Below are positions 37,611-48,494 of a DNA stretch of 64,000 bases, piece after piece. Origin of the DNA: Lamellibrachia columna (Eukaryota; Annelida; Polychaeta; Sabellida; Siboglinidae). The notes beneath the pieces were generated by a model that saw only the letters and a list, made by a program, of their open reading frames with translations, did no database searches and was not told where the DNA came from. Within the stretch, counting starts at the first letter, position 1. Each line of letters opens with the position of its first letter. The stretch covers positions 8,600,355 through 8,664,354 of the forward strand of contig OY759269.1 of assembly GCA_963662155.1 (NCBI GenBank), written 5' to 3'. A program made the translations under genes and the position numbers.

Positions 37611-39243
37611 GCGAACTGATTTTAAAACAATGATGAGTAAAACATGAATTGATGAGGGAGCTTTAACGACTGAAAGAAGTGTCAATGATCACATGACACA
37701 TATACACATTCACAACTTGTCCTTGTACTAGATTTTAGTGCCTGGGAATTGTCAGGACTGCAACTTAGATTGAAACTGATTGTGTATATGGCATTAACAA
37801 TGTATGCTTCTACAATGGTAGCAATCAACTGAACTGCATGTTTCCTCGACATGGCAACCCAGTCAATATAACCATTGTTTATGCCTTTACAGCACTGATA
37901 AATGTATGTGACACCTGTTAAGCAGGTAATCGATTGTGTCTGCCATTGAGACAACAAACAGAGCGATATTTCATAAGAACCCGCTCGTGAAGGCACAAAG
38001 TCTGACTCTTTCACACTTTTGTTACATAGCATAAACTATGTTCATTGTAACATCTTCACTGCCCAAATGTGTTTTAAAGGGATTAACAACAAGGCACTAG
38101 CTAAAATGCTTTTTCGGTGTGTACACAAAGTTTAATATTGTATGTACTATATACCAAAATAAAAAAATTTGGAAAAATTCATTTATTTGGTAGAATTAGA
38201 TGTTTAATGCATCTAACTGGCAAAATTCGAAGTCAATGAGATGAGCGATCATGTGGTTTTGTGATGTCACTGATGACATGGGTTTACATTCAGTCAGTGA
38301 TTTTTATGCAATGCTTCAGTATAGTTTCACTTGCACTGCTATGGCGAGTGATGGCGATGTCAGTTTTCCAGAATAAAAAATGTAATGTAAAGATTTCGAA
38401 TTGCTAGCGGCAAGTGATATGACAGAATCATCTTCGAATTTGGCTCTTTTGGAGTAGTTTAGCGATGCCAGTAGCCTTTGACCTCGATCTTATTTACTTT
38501 CTGACTGAACCATAAAAACATCACATAGAGCTGCCATCCTTCTCATATATCATATTTAACATGGTCAAAACATTACTCTTATTTCCATATAAAAATAAAA
38601 ATTTACACACACAAAACATGCCATCTCCTATGCCTATCTTCACAGAGCTAGGCATAGAAGATACAGCTAGCTTTTGTTTTTGTAAGTTGTTATCATTACA
38701 TGGAAGTAAAAGTAGCGTTTGACCACGTGACATGCATGTATGGTAAGTATATGAGAAACTGGAGTAGTGCTAACGGGTGGTGGTGATTTTGGCCCTCTGT
38801 GAATTCTGCCCAACTGCCATGTACATGAATCTGGTCACTTTAGGTAACTCGCAAGATCTACTCTGTTCTAGCTGTTAATGAATTAACCTTAACTTTAAAG
38901 GTTTGTTATTCCTGTACTTGTCATCAAAGGTATGCCAAGTTTAACTAGATACTGTTGAAGTACACTGCTTTGTCTGTTTCGCACCGTCAGCAGGTGTAAA
39001 TAAAAGACCAAAAACACTGTATAGATCAAAGACCATGCAGATCGCTTATCACTGCATGTCATTGCTCTGTATTTGATTTACCATAATTGAGCAAATCTCT
39101 GGGGAGAATGCATGAAAATCTGAAATATAAAAACAAGATTATGATAATTACAATTTAATTTATTTAAGTTATTCAACGTGTGTATAATATTATAGTTTTT
39201 GGTGTAATATATTATATATATTATATTATATGATTTTTAAGGA
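37611..39243. other. Non-coding DNA
   Basis: No supported exon. A block at 38225-38470 is unique and GC-richer and contains a short ATG-initiated frame (MASDGDVSFPE, then stop) that I do not consider a gene. An AT-rich stretch lies at 39150-39235, next to the MITE. Confidence 0.4.
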
Positions 39244-39245
39244 TA

Positions 39246-40203
39246 GGGGAAGGCAGTGTTAGTTGAGCCACCGGGTTAGTTGAGCCATCCATGTTTCTAA
39301 GGAAACTACAGTAGTGACAGTTACATGGTACCACCCAGTAATTGAACATGTTATTAGACCATGATTGACATACAATAAGTGTCATTTGTCATAATGATCA
39401 GAAAATGTGAGTTAAAAGTATATTTTTTGATGTTTTTCAAAACTTTTGGTGATTGTGATTAATGTCTACTGGTGTGTAAACTATCAATGCACGTGACCAG
39501 ACTTTATTGTGTGTGCCACTTACAAATAGTTTAACTATGCACAGAGAAGAAGATTATTTACATCACTTTGCGCATTAACGAGAAGTTAAATACAACTTAA
39601 TTGTTGAAACGGGCTAGTTGAGCCACCAAGGGAGGGTTAGTTGAGCCACCAAGGGAGGGTTAGTTGAGCCACCAAGGGAAGGTTAATTGAGCAGCGGTTA
39701 AAGAACAAAGATGAGTGTTCTTTACCCCAAAATACATCAAAGAATTAATTTTTTCCAAGCAAATTGGGATATACGCAACACATTAGCAGTTAGTTACACT
39801 GGTTGCGATTGGCTTACAAGTCTATATTAATTAAGTGTGTTGACTTACTAATTAAGCGTGTAGACTTGTCATAGATGAGTTGTACCCATTGGGTGGATGT
39901 GTTGACTGGGTTGTTGTAAAATTTTACTACAAGGCCTGTGTAAATTATACAAATAAAGCATTTACCCAACTTATGCTACACTATGGTTCCACTTACCCCA
40001 CACCAAGTGTTAGTTGAGCCAGCTTACCAACCCTATTTGAATCAGCTACATAATCATCTCTGCATGCTAGATATATTATCTTGGAATAAAATGATCTACT
40101 AATAATCATAGTTTATGTGAGTAAAAACAATCTTGATTTATGAATAAGACTGCCCTAGATATCAAAAAGAATGAAAAATGGCTCAACTAACACTGCCTTC
40201 CCC
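39246..40203. mobile_element. TA-flanked MITE, Tc1/mariner-like, 958 bp
   Basis: The ends are perfect 25-bp inverted repeats, GGGGAAGGCAGTGTTAGTTG plus AGCCA, with a TA duplication on both sides (39244-39245 and 40204-40205). TA target duplication and this architecture are characteristic of the Tc1/mariner superfamily. There is no transposase frame, so it is non-autonomous. The terminal word GTTAGTTGAGCCA recurs inside: at 39274, three tandem 23-bp copies at 39609-39680, and again near 40011, suggesting multiple transposase-binding sites. The THAP fragment at 40395 lies just outside the right end and is not part of it. Confidence 0.9.
39609..39690. repeat. 23-bp tandem repeat of the MITE end motif, 3-4 copies
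   Basis: Unit GTTAGTTGAGCCACCAAGGG plus AGG, with the last copy decayed to GGTTAATTGAGCA. Derived from the terminal inverted repeat of the surrounding element. Confidence 0.9.
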
Positions 40204-40394
40204 TACAACGAACTGTAAAATATAGCGCCGTATTTTATGCGAAAAGAAGCGAAAGCTATAAAAGCAGTTACAAAGTAACAATTTTGGGTTAACGTAGAAC
40301 TAAATGAACAAATGAGAGAATATTATGCTTTATTCATAGTAAGACACAGATTAAGTGTTATGTGCTCGGTACACAATCGTTTGGGCCGAGATCA

Positions 40395-40790
40395 TTATGC
40401 CCATTGTGCTCTGAGGCTGAAGTCACCAAAGTTGTGGGCCGAAATCTCCAAAGAATACTGTCCGAATTCACTGTGCGCCAACATCACCAGTATCCGTGCT
40501 GACAGCTCGTTTGATCCGAGGTGGACCGTGGTCATCGACGCCCGTGTCGCTGCCTGTGTTCTACCGATTGATGGCATCAACATAGCTTCCACTACTGGGA
40601 ATAATGTGGGCACATCATCCTCTTTCAAAAAGATTTTAGCACCAGGATAACCCAGGGCTGCCATCTTCTCTGGTCTGGATCGCAGTGGAAACAAATTTTG
40701 TTGAATCAAACAAAGCTGGCTGTGCTTCTTTGGCTTGAAGTTTGTTTTTTTACAAAGTTGGCTCCGTAGGGAACTTAGACCAACTACATC
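40395..40790 (-). pseudogene. THAP-type zinc-finger exon remnant
   Basis: The open minus-strand frame from 40790 reads LRSQLCKKTNFKPKKHSQLC, LIQQNLFPLRSRPEKMAALG, YPGAKIFLKEDDVPTLFP. This follows the second half of the THAP DNA-binding domain: an NFKP-x-KHS-x-LC core, the position of C-x-x-HF (here LIQQN, so the zinc-binding Cys-His pair is lost), then the closing LK-x-x-x-VPTLF. Downstream the frame continues without recognisable similarity; a shifted frame reads RIKRAVSTDTGDVG, which suggests a frameshift. The first half of the domain is missing, probably in another exon or deleted. THAP domains occur in P-element-like transposases and in host regulators; which this was cannot be told. The lost ligands indicate a non-functional copy. 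Confidence 0.6.
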
Positions 40791-40799
40791 TTACTTTAT

Positions 40800-42279
40800 T
40801 CTTCCTACTGTTTACATTACAATCAAATGCTACACAATAAACCTTTCTGATGCTCACTTTTAAACAACCGCTATCGCTGTCAACAGTACGCCTATGGTGA
40901 ATGAATGGAAAGTCCCAGTCTCATAGCACTTCCATATCATCGGTGACGTCACATCGAAAAATGTGAATAATCGAGGCAGGCTGGTGGAACTGTGTATTAT
41001 TTGGAATGAATAATTAATTGATGTAATATAATTTCAAGCAATCAATGTTTTATTCCCTTTGATGAACCACAATTAAAAAAAATTTTTAATCGCTATCTAT
41101 TTGTGAATATCAACATCGTAGTTTAGTATGCAATGTAGACATCATATTCGACCCAAAGATTAAAATTAAACCGATAATGGTTGAGTTTTTGTTGCCCCTT
41201 AGCCATCTTTATGATGACATTATAAAAAACACTGTTTCCCGCAGACATCCGTGATTGCATTCTGTGGCATGTTTACTTGTAGTCTGTTATCGTAAACACA
41301 GCTTGGCTGTCACATTCGTTGACGTCAAGAAAAAACGTGCTGTTTGCTGATGCAGAATCCAGTCACCGGTGTCTGAGTGGAATAGGCAGTCTGAAGGTTG
41401 TTGACCAACTGAGCTGAGAAAGTGGCAAGTCGTTGCACTTGGATAACCTTCTCACTTTCCCTGGTGACGTATGGCTATGACATCAACATGTAGATTAGTA
41501 ATAGACTCAGCACTGCATTCATATTGACAAAAGTCGAGATATCTGTCAAAGTCATAGACCTGTTGTTATCCTCGACAAACATTTTATGACCTTCGCGGTC
41601 ATTCTGTGTCAAACTGAACCATTCTCCGGTGTTATATTACCATGTCGGTCACATGACAGCAGTTCATGAAGATCACGGGAAGGTCGAACAACAATATAGA
41701 CTATGAAAGGTGACTCAAATTCCATTTTTAAAACTCCACATGCTACTTACTTAAACACTAGTACTGAAATGGCTGGTCCAAGCCTTTTTGTGTGCAGCGA
41801 GACAATGTCATTGATGCCTTAGTTATTACAGTTACTATCCAGAGTCTGTCTCGTGATGGAATAGTATTTTAACAATACAATAAATTGAACTAACTTGTTG
41901 CATACGACCAATTGAAAACAACTGAAACGTTTGCATGTTCCACCGCACGACTCGGACCAAATTTATTTTCAAATGGATATGGATCATTTTTTAATGATTT
42001 CATCCAGCAATTATGAGAAGTATAATAGCATTGCTCACTTACAGGTGTCGTTTACAATTCTGTGGGTTTCAGCATTAATGGAAAGAAACTGACATCATGT
42101 AAAGCCAAATGGTTCAGGTGCAACTGGCTGAAATAAGATTACTTCAATCTAATATAGATCTATGATTCCATTGCTGGGATAACACGGGGCATTCATTGGC
42201 TTGTGGTTGGCCAGCATACGCATATCACAAAAGATTGAATTTATGCTGCAGTTCACAGGAAACGTGTAAAGTTCGAATA
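40800..42279. other. Non-coding DNA
   Basis: No exon or repeat recognised. Bases 41230-41480 and 41600-41700 are somewhat GC-richer. Confidence 0.4.
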
Positions 42280-42408
42280 ACACTTCAGTCATTACTGTTT
42301 ACGTCTGATTATTCAATCATTACTGTTTACATATGATCATTCAATCATTACTGTTTACGTATGATTAATCAGTCATTACTGTTTACGTCTGATCATTCAG
42401 TCTCCAGC
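42280..42408. repeat. Minisatellite, 28-bp unit, 4 copies, at the left edge of family B copy
   Basis: Units contain CATTACTGTTTACGTCTGAT then CATTCAAT. The array ends exactly where homology to the other family B copy begins. Confidence 0.85.
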
Positions 42409-42790
42409 TATTGGGATCAGATCGCTATTTTACCTCCGGTTTCTTGTCTTACGAATGAAGTGCCGATGATTTTGAGACATTAAAAACTGTGCCCCTTTTG
42501 GTAATTTGTTGCTCCCTGGAAATTTATTTCTGAACAGTGATATGGCCATTTTTGAGCGCTATGACACAACATAAATTAAGGCCATATTTGAGGATTTTGA
42601 CACAAATGCTGTGGCTAGATTCAACGTTCTAGTGACTGGGTAGAACATATGCACATATCAGTGACTGTGAGATCCCCTGTAGTCGTTTTGGATGCCATTT
42701 GATGGGAACATCTAGTATGTTAGTCTTATGGAGACAGAATTAAACAATTTTGTTCCATTTTTGCATATTTATATTGCCCTACCTCAAGCA
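42406..42790 (+). repeat. Dispersed repeat family B, unexpanded member (B1)
   Basis: Aligns with 49630-50410 through CTTACGAATGAAGTG, TTTTGAGACAT, CCTTTTGGTAATT, TTTCTGAACAGTGATATGGC, CTAGTGACTGG, then one ATCAGTGACTGTGAGATCCC, then TGTAGTCGTTTTGGATGCCA and TTTGATGGGAACATCTAGTA. It has one copy of the 24-bp motif that is amplified about 18 times in the other member. Confidence 0.8.
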
Positions 42791-43569
42791 ACAGAAGTTG
42801 GCCTCTGACTATTACCATAATCATCTCTATCCGTGACTCAGTGTTCAGCTATAATGGGAAACCATGAACAGGTTTTCCCATCAACACTTGCTTGACAGTG
42901 TCTGATCGTTTCTGTTATAAACTTGTATTATGTAGTATAAATAAATTATAGTAAATTTGATTCATTAACACACATTTGGGTGGTCAAGATGTTATATTGT
43001 TTATGCTAGTATATAACATGATTATATGATATAAACTCTCAGACTGTCTCTTTAAACCAAGGAATATTTCCACAGTAGGGTTGGGTTGTCCAGCTATGTC
43101 AAACAAACTAACAGACTCTGAACGATAGATGTATTTATGTAACAATATTTATGTGACAGCCAAGTTGTCCAGGTTAAGCATGCATTTATTTCCCTCCTGC
43201 TTCCAGAGTGTAGAGTTTGCAAGCAATACACCAGTAACCTTCTTTATAGCATACTTTTTCAGAACTGGTTCCTAAACCTTTGGTGATCTGCCTACATTCA
43301 AGCGATGTTACTGCATTGAGCCGTCCACAAAGTACGTCATGCATTGGTGTCTGGGTAATCGTTATGGAGTGTTATATGTGAGTAGGGGTTGCCTTGGTGA
43401 TCAGTACATAACGATTAAAAAAAAAATTTTTTTTGGGTCTAGCTGTTGATTTCAGACTGATCGCATTAATTGCTATGCCAGTTTTAGGGTGTATTTCTAC
43501 GTAATTCCTACAGGATTCACTACATGTGTCAATACACCTGTTAAACGTAGATAAACATGAACATTTGAT
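42791..43569. other. Non-coding DNA
   Basis: No gene or repeat recognised apart from an A/T homopolymer pair near 43416-43436. Confidence 0.4.
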
Positions 43570-43757
43570 GGTCCATCAGCCGATGACGCGAATGCTGGTG
43601 ACGGCAACAAAGATGAGCTGGTCTCGTAAGAGCCGTCATTATCCGTCTCTTTCATATTTCATCTTGGCTGACAAGATGTATGCCACTGTGCTGGGTAATT
43701 CAGTTATTTTAGTTTTCCACTGTTGCACATATTATTCACATCCATCTGCCTCCTGTT
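43570..43757 (-). pseudogene. Duplicated 5' end of the 544-residue gene
   Basis: 188 bp, collinear without gaps with 46662-46849 and differing at about 12 positions (roughly 94 per cent identical). It includes the same upstream sequence, the in-frame TGA just before the ATG, and the first 28 codons (MKETDNDGSYETSSSLLPSP then AFASSADG). The frame remains open past the breakpoint for about 17 unrelated codons. Same orientation as the main gene and about 3.1 kb downstream of its 5' end, so it lies beyond the 3' side of the ORF. It could be a dead partial duplication or an alternative promoter/first-exon relic. Confidence 0.75.
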
Positions 43758-45112
43758 TATTATTAATTAGACAGACCTAGTTCTACCTCTGCCGTAAGAA
43801 TTATTGCAGACATGCAACAAATATAAAATAGATATATGCATAACAGATAGGTCTTTCTCAAAATGAACGCAGTGGTAGTGTTTGTACAGGCAGGGCAGGA
43901 AGTGCTACAAGAGGGTGGGTGCTCTCAAAAATATTTAAAAAAAATATAGTGTGACGTACTTTATGGATAGCTCCTTACTTGGTTTTGGCATCACACGCTT
44001 GGCACATTAATCAAGGAATCTCAGTTATGAATTAGATGCCCCTTGACCCACAACTGGTGTTTGTATGATTTATGAACAGTGCCATTCTCAAACATTCACA
44101 AATTCCAAGGAACCATGAACAATTCTGGTAATAAAAGCTCGATTGTTCATACAGTTATCTTAATGTATCACATTTGACTGATCTAGTTACGTAGACACTG
44201 TCAGATGATGTTGACACTGGCTTTGGCGTTGACGCAGTGCCACCTGACACTGACACTGCTGTACAACAGTGACACAGACAATACATAACACATGGCAGCT
44301 TTGTAGGTGACACAGATCAGTGACACCAACGCACTTGACAAAGCCTGACACTGACATGGTCTGACACACGCAGTGTACAAAACCTTCATTCTCATATCTT
44401 ATGTACATCAAACTCATACAGACTCATGATAACCTGACTCAGATGATTAACTCACTTTGAATTGTGAATGACACAACAAGCTCTCTTGACTCACATGACG
44501 CGTCACTGGTAAGGAGACATGTCAAGGTGATGTGTCACCATATCACCTCCAACAGAAATACTGCACTTCTGGCACTTGGAATACAATATAATTTCAAGCG
44601 AAATGTTAATCCCATAGTTCTCACAATAATCTGGCTGCATGTCACATAGTATGCGTGCTAAATGCAGGCACCGTCATCTGCAGATTACCGGGGCTACATA
44701 CTCTTGGCTGCAGATTAGCACCAACTGGCAAGTATATATGAATATATGCTGCATACTCGTAGCTAACTGCAGATTAGTAGTTCGAGAGTAGCGACAAATA
44801 GTGCCACAGGCTCTTAGTTGCAGATTAGCAAGTTGCTTCATTCTCAAATCTGCAGATTAGTAGTCCGAGGGTATCCACAAATAGTGCTGCAGATTAGCAA
44901 GTTGCTTCATTCTCGTTGCTGCAGATTAGTAGTCTGAGAGTATCCACGAGTAGATGCTGCATGCTGTTAGCTGCAGATTATTGTCTAGAGAATATCTGCC
45001 ATGATGGTAGTAATAAATTTCTGACACATTCGTACAGTCGCCTGTTGCGTTACCAGTAAACCGTAGACACACATCGCAACAACATTTTGTGTTTCCGTCC
45101 ATACAACGGGGG
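43758..45112. other. Non-coding DNA with two degenerate repeat patches
   Basis: Bases 44211-44365 are dense in TGACACTG words on both strands. Bases 44676-44985 contain irregular copies of a roughly 70-bp unit with CTGCAGATTAGTAG and GTTGCTTCATTCTC. This would be the 3' flank of the 544-residue gene, but I could not identify a polyadenylation signal with confidence. Confidence 0.5.
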
Positions 45113-46747
45113 CTATGAGACCGTGCAAGATTTCTGACTTTGAATTCTGTTTCTGTTATTTTCTGTTTTTGAGTCCATATCTCCCAACTTACTATGTTGT
45201 CTCGGCAGATGCAGACTCTGGCGCCACCTGGTGGTTCGACTTGGGTTACCTTGAGACTTCGACTTCTGATTGGCTGATTTAGCGCCCTTGCCATCCAACT
45301 GCACCTCTATGCTACCGCTGCTTCGCTGCTTGAAGTGCACTCGCTTGCTCGATGACAGCTGCGGTTGCATGCCGTCGCTCGGCTCAGTCGTATTCTGCGG
45401 ACGACATGTTGGACAAGTGGCACTTTTGCACACAGAGTTTGCGCCACATTTCCTGCCACGTTCGGTGAGTTCGTCTTCCTTCTCGTTGAGGAACTGTTCG
45501 ATGGCAGACATCCCTTTTGCGTCCCTTTCCTCAAGCAGTGAGTTTTCTTCATATTGGCTTGATCGTGGCTGCAGCCGTTGGCGACGTTCGCTTGTTGCCT
45601 CGGCATGGACGGACGTCGCAGATATTTCCTTCGCGGAGCTTTTCTTGCTCGCTTCGACGTCTTTCTCGAGGAGATAGATCTCCAACTCGGACAAACCAGA
45701 TTTATTTTTAACGAGGAGTGGGCTCTTCTCACATTGTGCACCTCTCGGTTGCAGCTGTAGGCGGCCCGAGGCTTTACTTACCTCATTACTGAGAGCGCCT
45801 TCCTCCAGCATGTTGCTGGCACGCAGTTGGTCTTTCTCTAAAAAGAACTCCTCGAGTTCTGACATCCCCGAATCCTGTCGCGTCTGCAGAAGTGCATGCT
45901 TCTCGTACTGCGTCGTCCTCGGCTGAATCGTCAGGCGGTTCCGACTTCCTCCTGCAGATGCAGATGTCGATGGTTGTGGTTGCACGTCATTGCGGCCAGG
46001 TTCTGCTTTTTTCGTTGTTTTGCTACGAGCGGCTACTTCTTTGCAACGGGTCGTAACGATTTCTTTTTTCGAATTGTGTAGCTTTCCGATGGGTTCTCTC
46101 ATGTTTGCCATTTTCTGAGATTCGTTCTGCGTGCTCGCACAGAGTTCCCGCACAGAGTTCAGTTTCCCATTACCGGCTTCCGAACCCTCCCTCTTCCGCA
46201 CGTCTAGCACGGCTTCCGTTTTCGCCATATGGACAACAACGGTTGTTTTATCCCTGTCCGTATGTTCATCTGTTGAACTTTCTGTTGGTACACTGGGAAA
46301 CGTAACAGCATTACTGCTCTTCTCCGACTGCAGAGCCCTGGCTTGCTGTTCACTGCTGCCCGAGCAGTCGCGAGATGACACTTCAGATAACGGCCGCGTC
46401 GATTCTACCACCAAATCAACATCATGAATCGAAGTGCAGTCAGCTTGTTGATTTCTGTGGTTGTTACTGTTAGTTGGCTTGCTGTCCATGTCGCCAGTAA
46501 TGCAGTGTGTGACCCCCGGCAAGGCCTTTATGCTGGTACCGCTGTCACTGCAATGCTGCATGTTTAATAATCCATTAGCATCGTTCACGGCCCGCATATG
46601 ACACTGTGACCCACTCTTGACGCTAACTGACATCGACAGAGACACTACAACATTGTTTTGGGGTCCATCAGCCGATGACGCGAAAGCTGGTGATGTCAAT
46701 AAAGATGAGGTGGTCTTGTAAGAGCCGTCATTATCCGTCTCTTTCAT
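45113..46747 (-). CDS. Unrecognised 544-residue protein with three repeated motifs
   Basis: The ATG has A at -3 and is preceded by an in-frame TGA two codons upstream, which fixes the start if the exon is continuous. Residues 1-265 are Ser/Thr-rich and look disordered. Three copies of a motif follow at about 271-309, 329-364 and 390-425: (I/L)QPR-x-x-Q-Y-E-(K/E)-x-x-LL, a variable gap, then G-(M/L)-S-(E/A)-(L/I)-E-x-(F/Y)-x-x-EK(D/E). A decayed fourth copy is near 459-490. Cysteines 434, 440, 445 and 448 form a CxxC-containing cluster between copies 3 and 4. The C terminus is basic. A good donor (AAG/GTAACC, 45251/45250) lies at codon 499, so the last 45 residues may be intronic. No signal peptide or membrane segment. 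The coding stretch is GC- and CpG-richer than its flanks. Function unknown; I do not recognise the family. Confidence 0.6.
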   Translation of the reverse strand: MKETDNDGSYKTTSSLLTSPAFASSADGPQNNVVVSLSMSVSVKSGSQCHMRAVNDANGLLNMQHCSDSGTSIKALPGVTHCITGDMDSKPTNSNNHRNQQADCTSIHDVDLVVESTRPLSEVSSRDCSGSSEQQARALQSEKSSNAVTFPSVPTESSTDEHTDRDKTTVVVHMAKTEAVLDVRKREGSEAGNGKLNSVRELCASTQNESQKMANMREPIGKLHNSKKEIVTTRCKEVAARSKTTKKAEPGRNDVQPQPSTSASAGGSRNRLTIQPRTTQYEKHALLQTRQDSGMSELEEFFLEKDQLRASNMLEEGALSNEVSKASGRLQLQPRGAQCEKSPLLVKNKSGLSELEIYLLEKDVEASKKSSAKEISATSVHAEATSERRQRLQPRSSQYEENSLLEERDAKGMSAIEQFLNEKEDELTERGRKCGANSVCKSATCPTCRPQNTTEPSDGMQPQLSSSKRVHFKQRSSGSIEVQLDGKGAKSANQKSKSQGNPSRTTRWRQSLHLPRQHSKLGDMDSKTENNRNRIQSQKSCTVS

Positions 46748-47939
46748 GTTTCATCTTGGCTGACAAGATGTATGCCACTGTGCTGGGTAATTCATTTATT
46801 TTTGTTTTCCACTGTCGTGCATATTATTCACATCCATCTGCCTCCTGTTGCACTAAAGCTGCACAGCAGAAAACTCACTCTGTCAGCTACACAAATCCAC
46901 TGCAGTGAATTTTGTTTCAGATGAGAACTGAGAATACTTCTACACCGACAAACAGATTCTGCAGAGCTTCGTTACCTTACCTCTATCACTGATGGCATAC
47001 TGTAAACTAAAACTGTGTCCGTCGTAAAATTCTTTGTCATTGTCAGGCCAGTATTACCTTAGCAAGTGACTATGACTCCACAGTAATCCAGTGGTAATGT
47101 GCGGATGTTTGTGCCTTCTCCTGCATGGAATGGTAACACTGTTCCACGAAGATCATCCACATATCATGTGTTAATCTATTAGCCAGCCACTCTAGTGTGT
47201 TGTAGCATCAGTGACACAACACCATTGCCAAGTACTGTCACCACTGTGTATTAGTCATGACATCTTGCATCTGGCGGGTAGAATGCACCCGTCCAACGTC
47301 CGTGCCGTGCTGCTCTGTCGTTCACGACATCAAAATGTGATGCTGCCGTGTGTCAGTGTTCAACAGGTCGCCTAGCAATTACTTGTCTGATCCGATACCA
47401 CAATATTCGTTACAGTGATTAAGCTAGCCGCTCTATAGCCGCCCGATGCAGCATGTGGCGAGCGTGCGACTGGCACACATCAAGCGCTATTGCTTTCCGC
47501 CTGCGAGCAGCCTTATTGGCTGACGTGGAATTGCTTAATATCTTTCTGAGCTGTTTGTGATGGCTCGACTGCAAGAAATCAATACATTCTTAATCATTGT
47601 CAGCGATATGTAGGCTGGCTGGCATCGGTGTAGTCACTCTGGTAACATGTGCATGCATGTATGCACATGTGTGCATGCACGCATGCGGCCTGGTGACAAT
47701 GCGCTGTGACGACTTTGCTTCTGATTACAAAAAGTTTTGGAGCTGAAACGTTGCTAGCAATTGAACAGCAAAGTTCTGGGTTTTACACTTTGCTATAAAT
47801 CGCAATGTTGGCTGTAGACGACATTCACTGGAATATTCACTGAACTGGTTCATGGCAATTTCTGTGAATGTTGGACAATGTGCTTACTCGCTTGGCCTAC
47901 ACTCATTCTCTTCATGCAGCAGCAGACTCTTCTCACTGT
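46748..47939. other. Upstream flank of the 544-residue gene; otherwise non-coding
   Basis: Bases 46748-46849 are the upstream portion shared with the duplicate at 43570-43757, so they probably contain 5' UTR and promoter sequence. Bases 47400-47560 are GC-richer and unique. An alternating TGCATGCA-type purine-pyrimidine tract lies at 47648-47690. Confidence 0.4.
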
Positions 47940-48027
47940 CAGTGCATTGGCTGGATGACGCGGTACCAGTCTGTGTTAGATACACATCTAACACAGACTG
48001 GTGCCACGTCATCCAGCCAATGCACTG
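47940..48027. repeat. 88-nt near-perfect hairpin (42-bp arms, 4-nt loop)
   Basis: The left arm (47940-47981) begins CAGTGCATTGGCTGGATGAC and ends CAGTCTGTGTTAGAT; the right arm (47986-48027) is its reverse complement with two mismatches, around the loop ACAC. The two differences are at arm positions 22 and 25; each becomes a G-U wobble on one strand. Flanks show no extension of the symmetry and no terminal duplication is obvious. Confidence 0.9.
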
Positions 48028-48494
48028 CGGGGGTTTAATATAAAGGTGTCACATGTTCGTGTGTGCAGACAATGCAGTAGCTTTTCTCCCCAGTAGGCTG
48101 GCTTCTGGTGGCCCTGAAGGAATTATGGAATCTATTGTCAGAAATCAAAGTGTAATTTCCCTGCTGCACGACACGGTGCAAAGTAGAGTTCCCTTGAGTA
48201 AATACAGTTCTGTAGGAGGCTAGAATACTCCAAGTTTCTCTTATTTAGCTCTTTACGGCACTGCTTGGGGTGTCTCGGGAAGCATAGATATGGTTCATTG
48301 ATTTAGTAAAAGAACAGTGTTAACTGGATTATATAAAACAAGCACCAATTATCAAACAGAACAATAAATGAATGCCTGCCTGCCTGCCCGCCTGTCCATC
48401 CGCCCATCTGCTCACCCGCCTACCTATAAAATGCTAGCAGTGTGTGGGCTAGCATGTGTCTGATTGAGAGATATTTGACGTAGACAGGACATGC
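48028..48494. other. Non-coding DNA with a (TGCC)n simple repeat
   Basis: A TGCCTGCC-type repeat at 48373-48422 grades into CCATCCGCCC words. No gene supported. Confidence 0.5.

Noticed and set aside
45270..45677. Plus-strand frames opposite the 544-residue ORF
   Set aside because: Shadow frames of a GC-richer coding strand; they are shorter and lack the repeated motif.
47940..48027. Hairpin as a canonical microRNA precursor
   Set aside because: Long, almost perfect stem with a 4-nt loop is atypical for Drosha-processed precursors; left as an unexplained hairpin.
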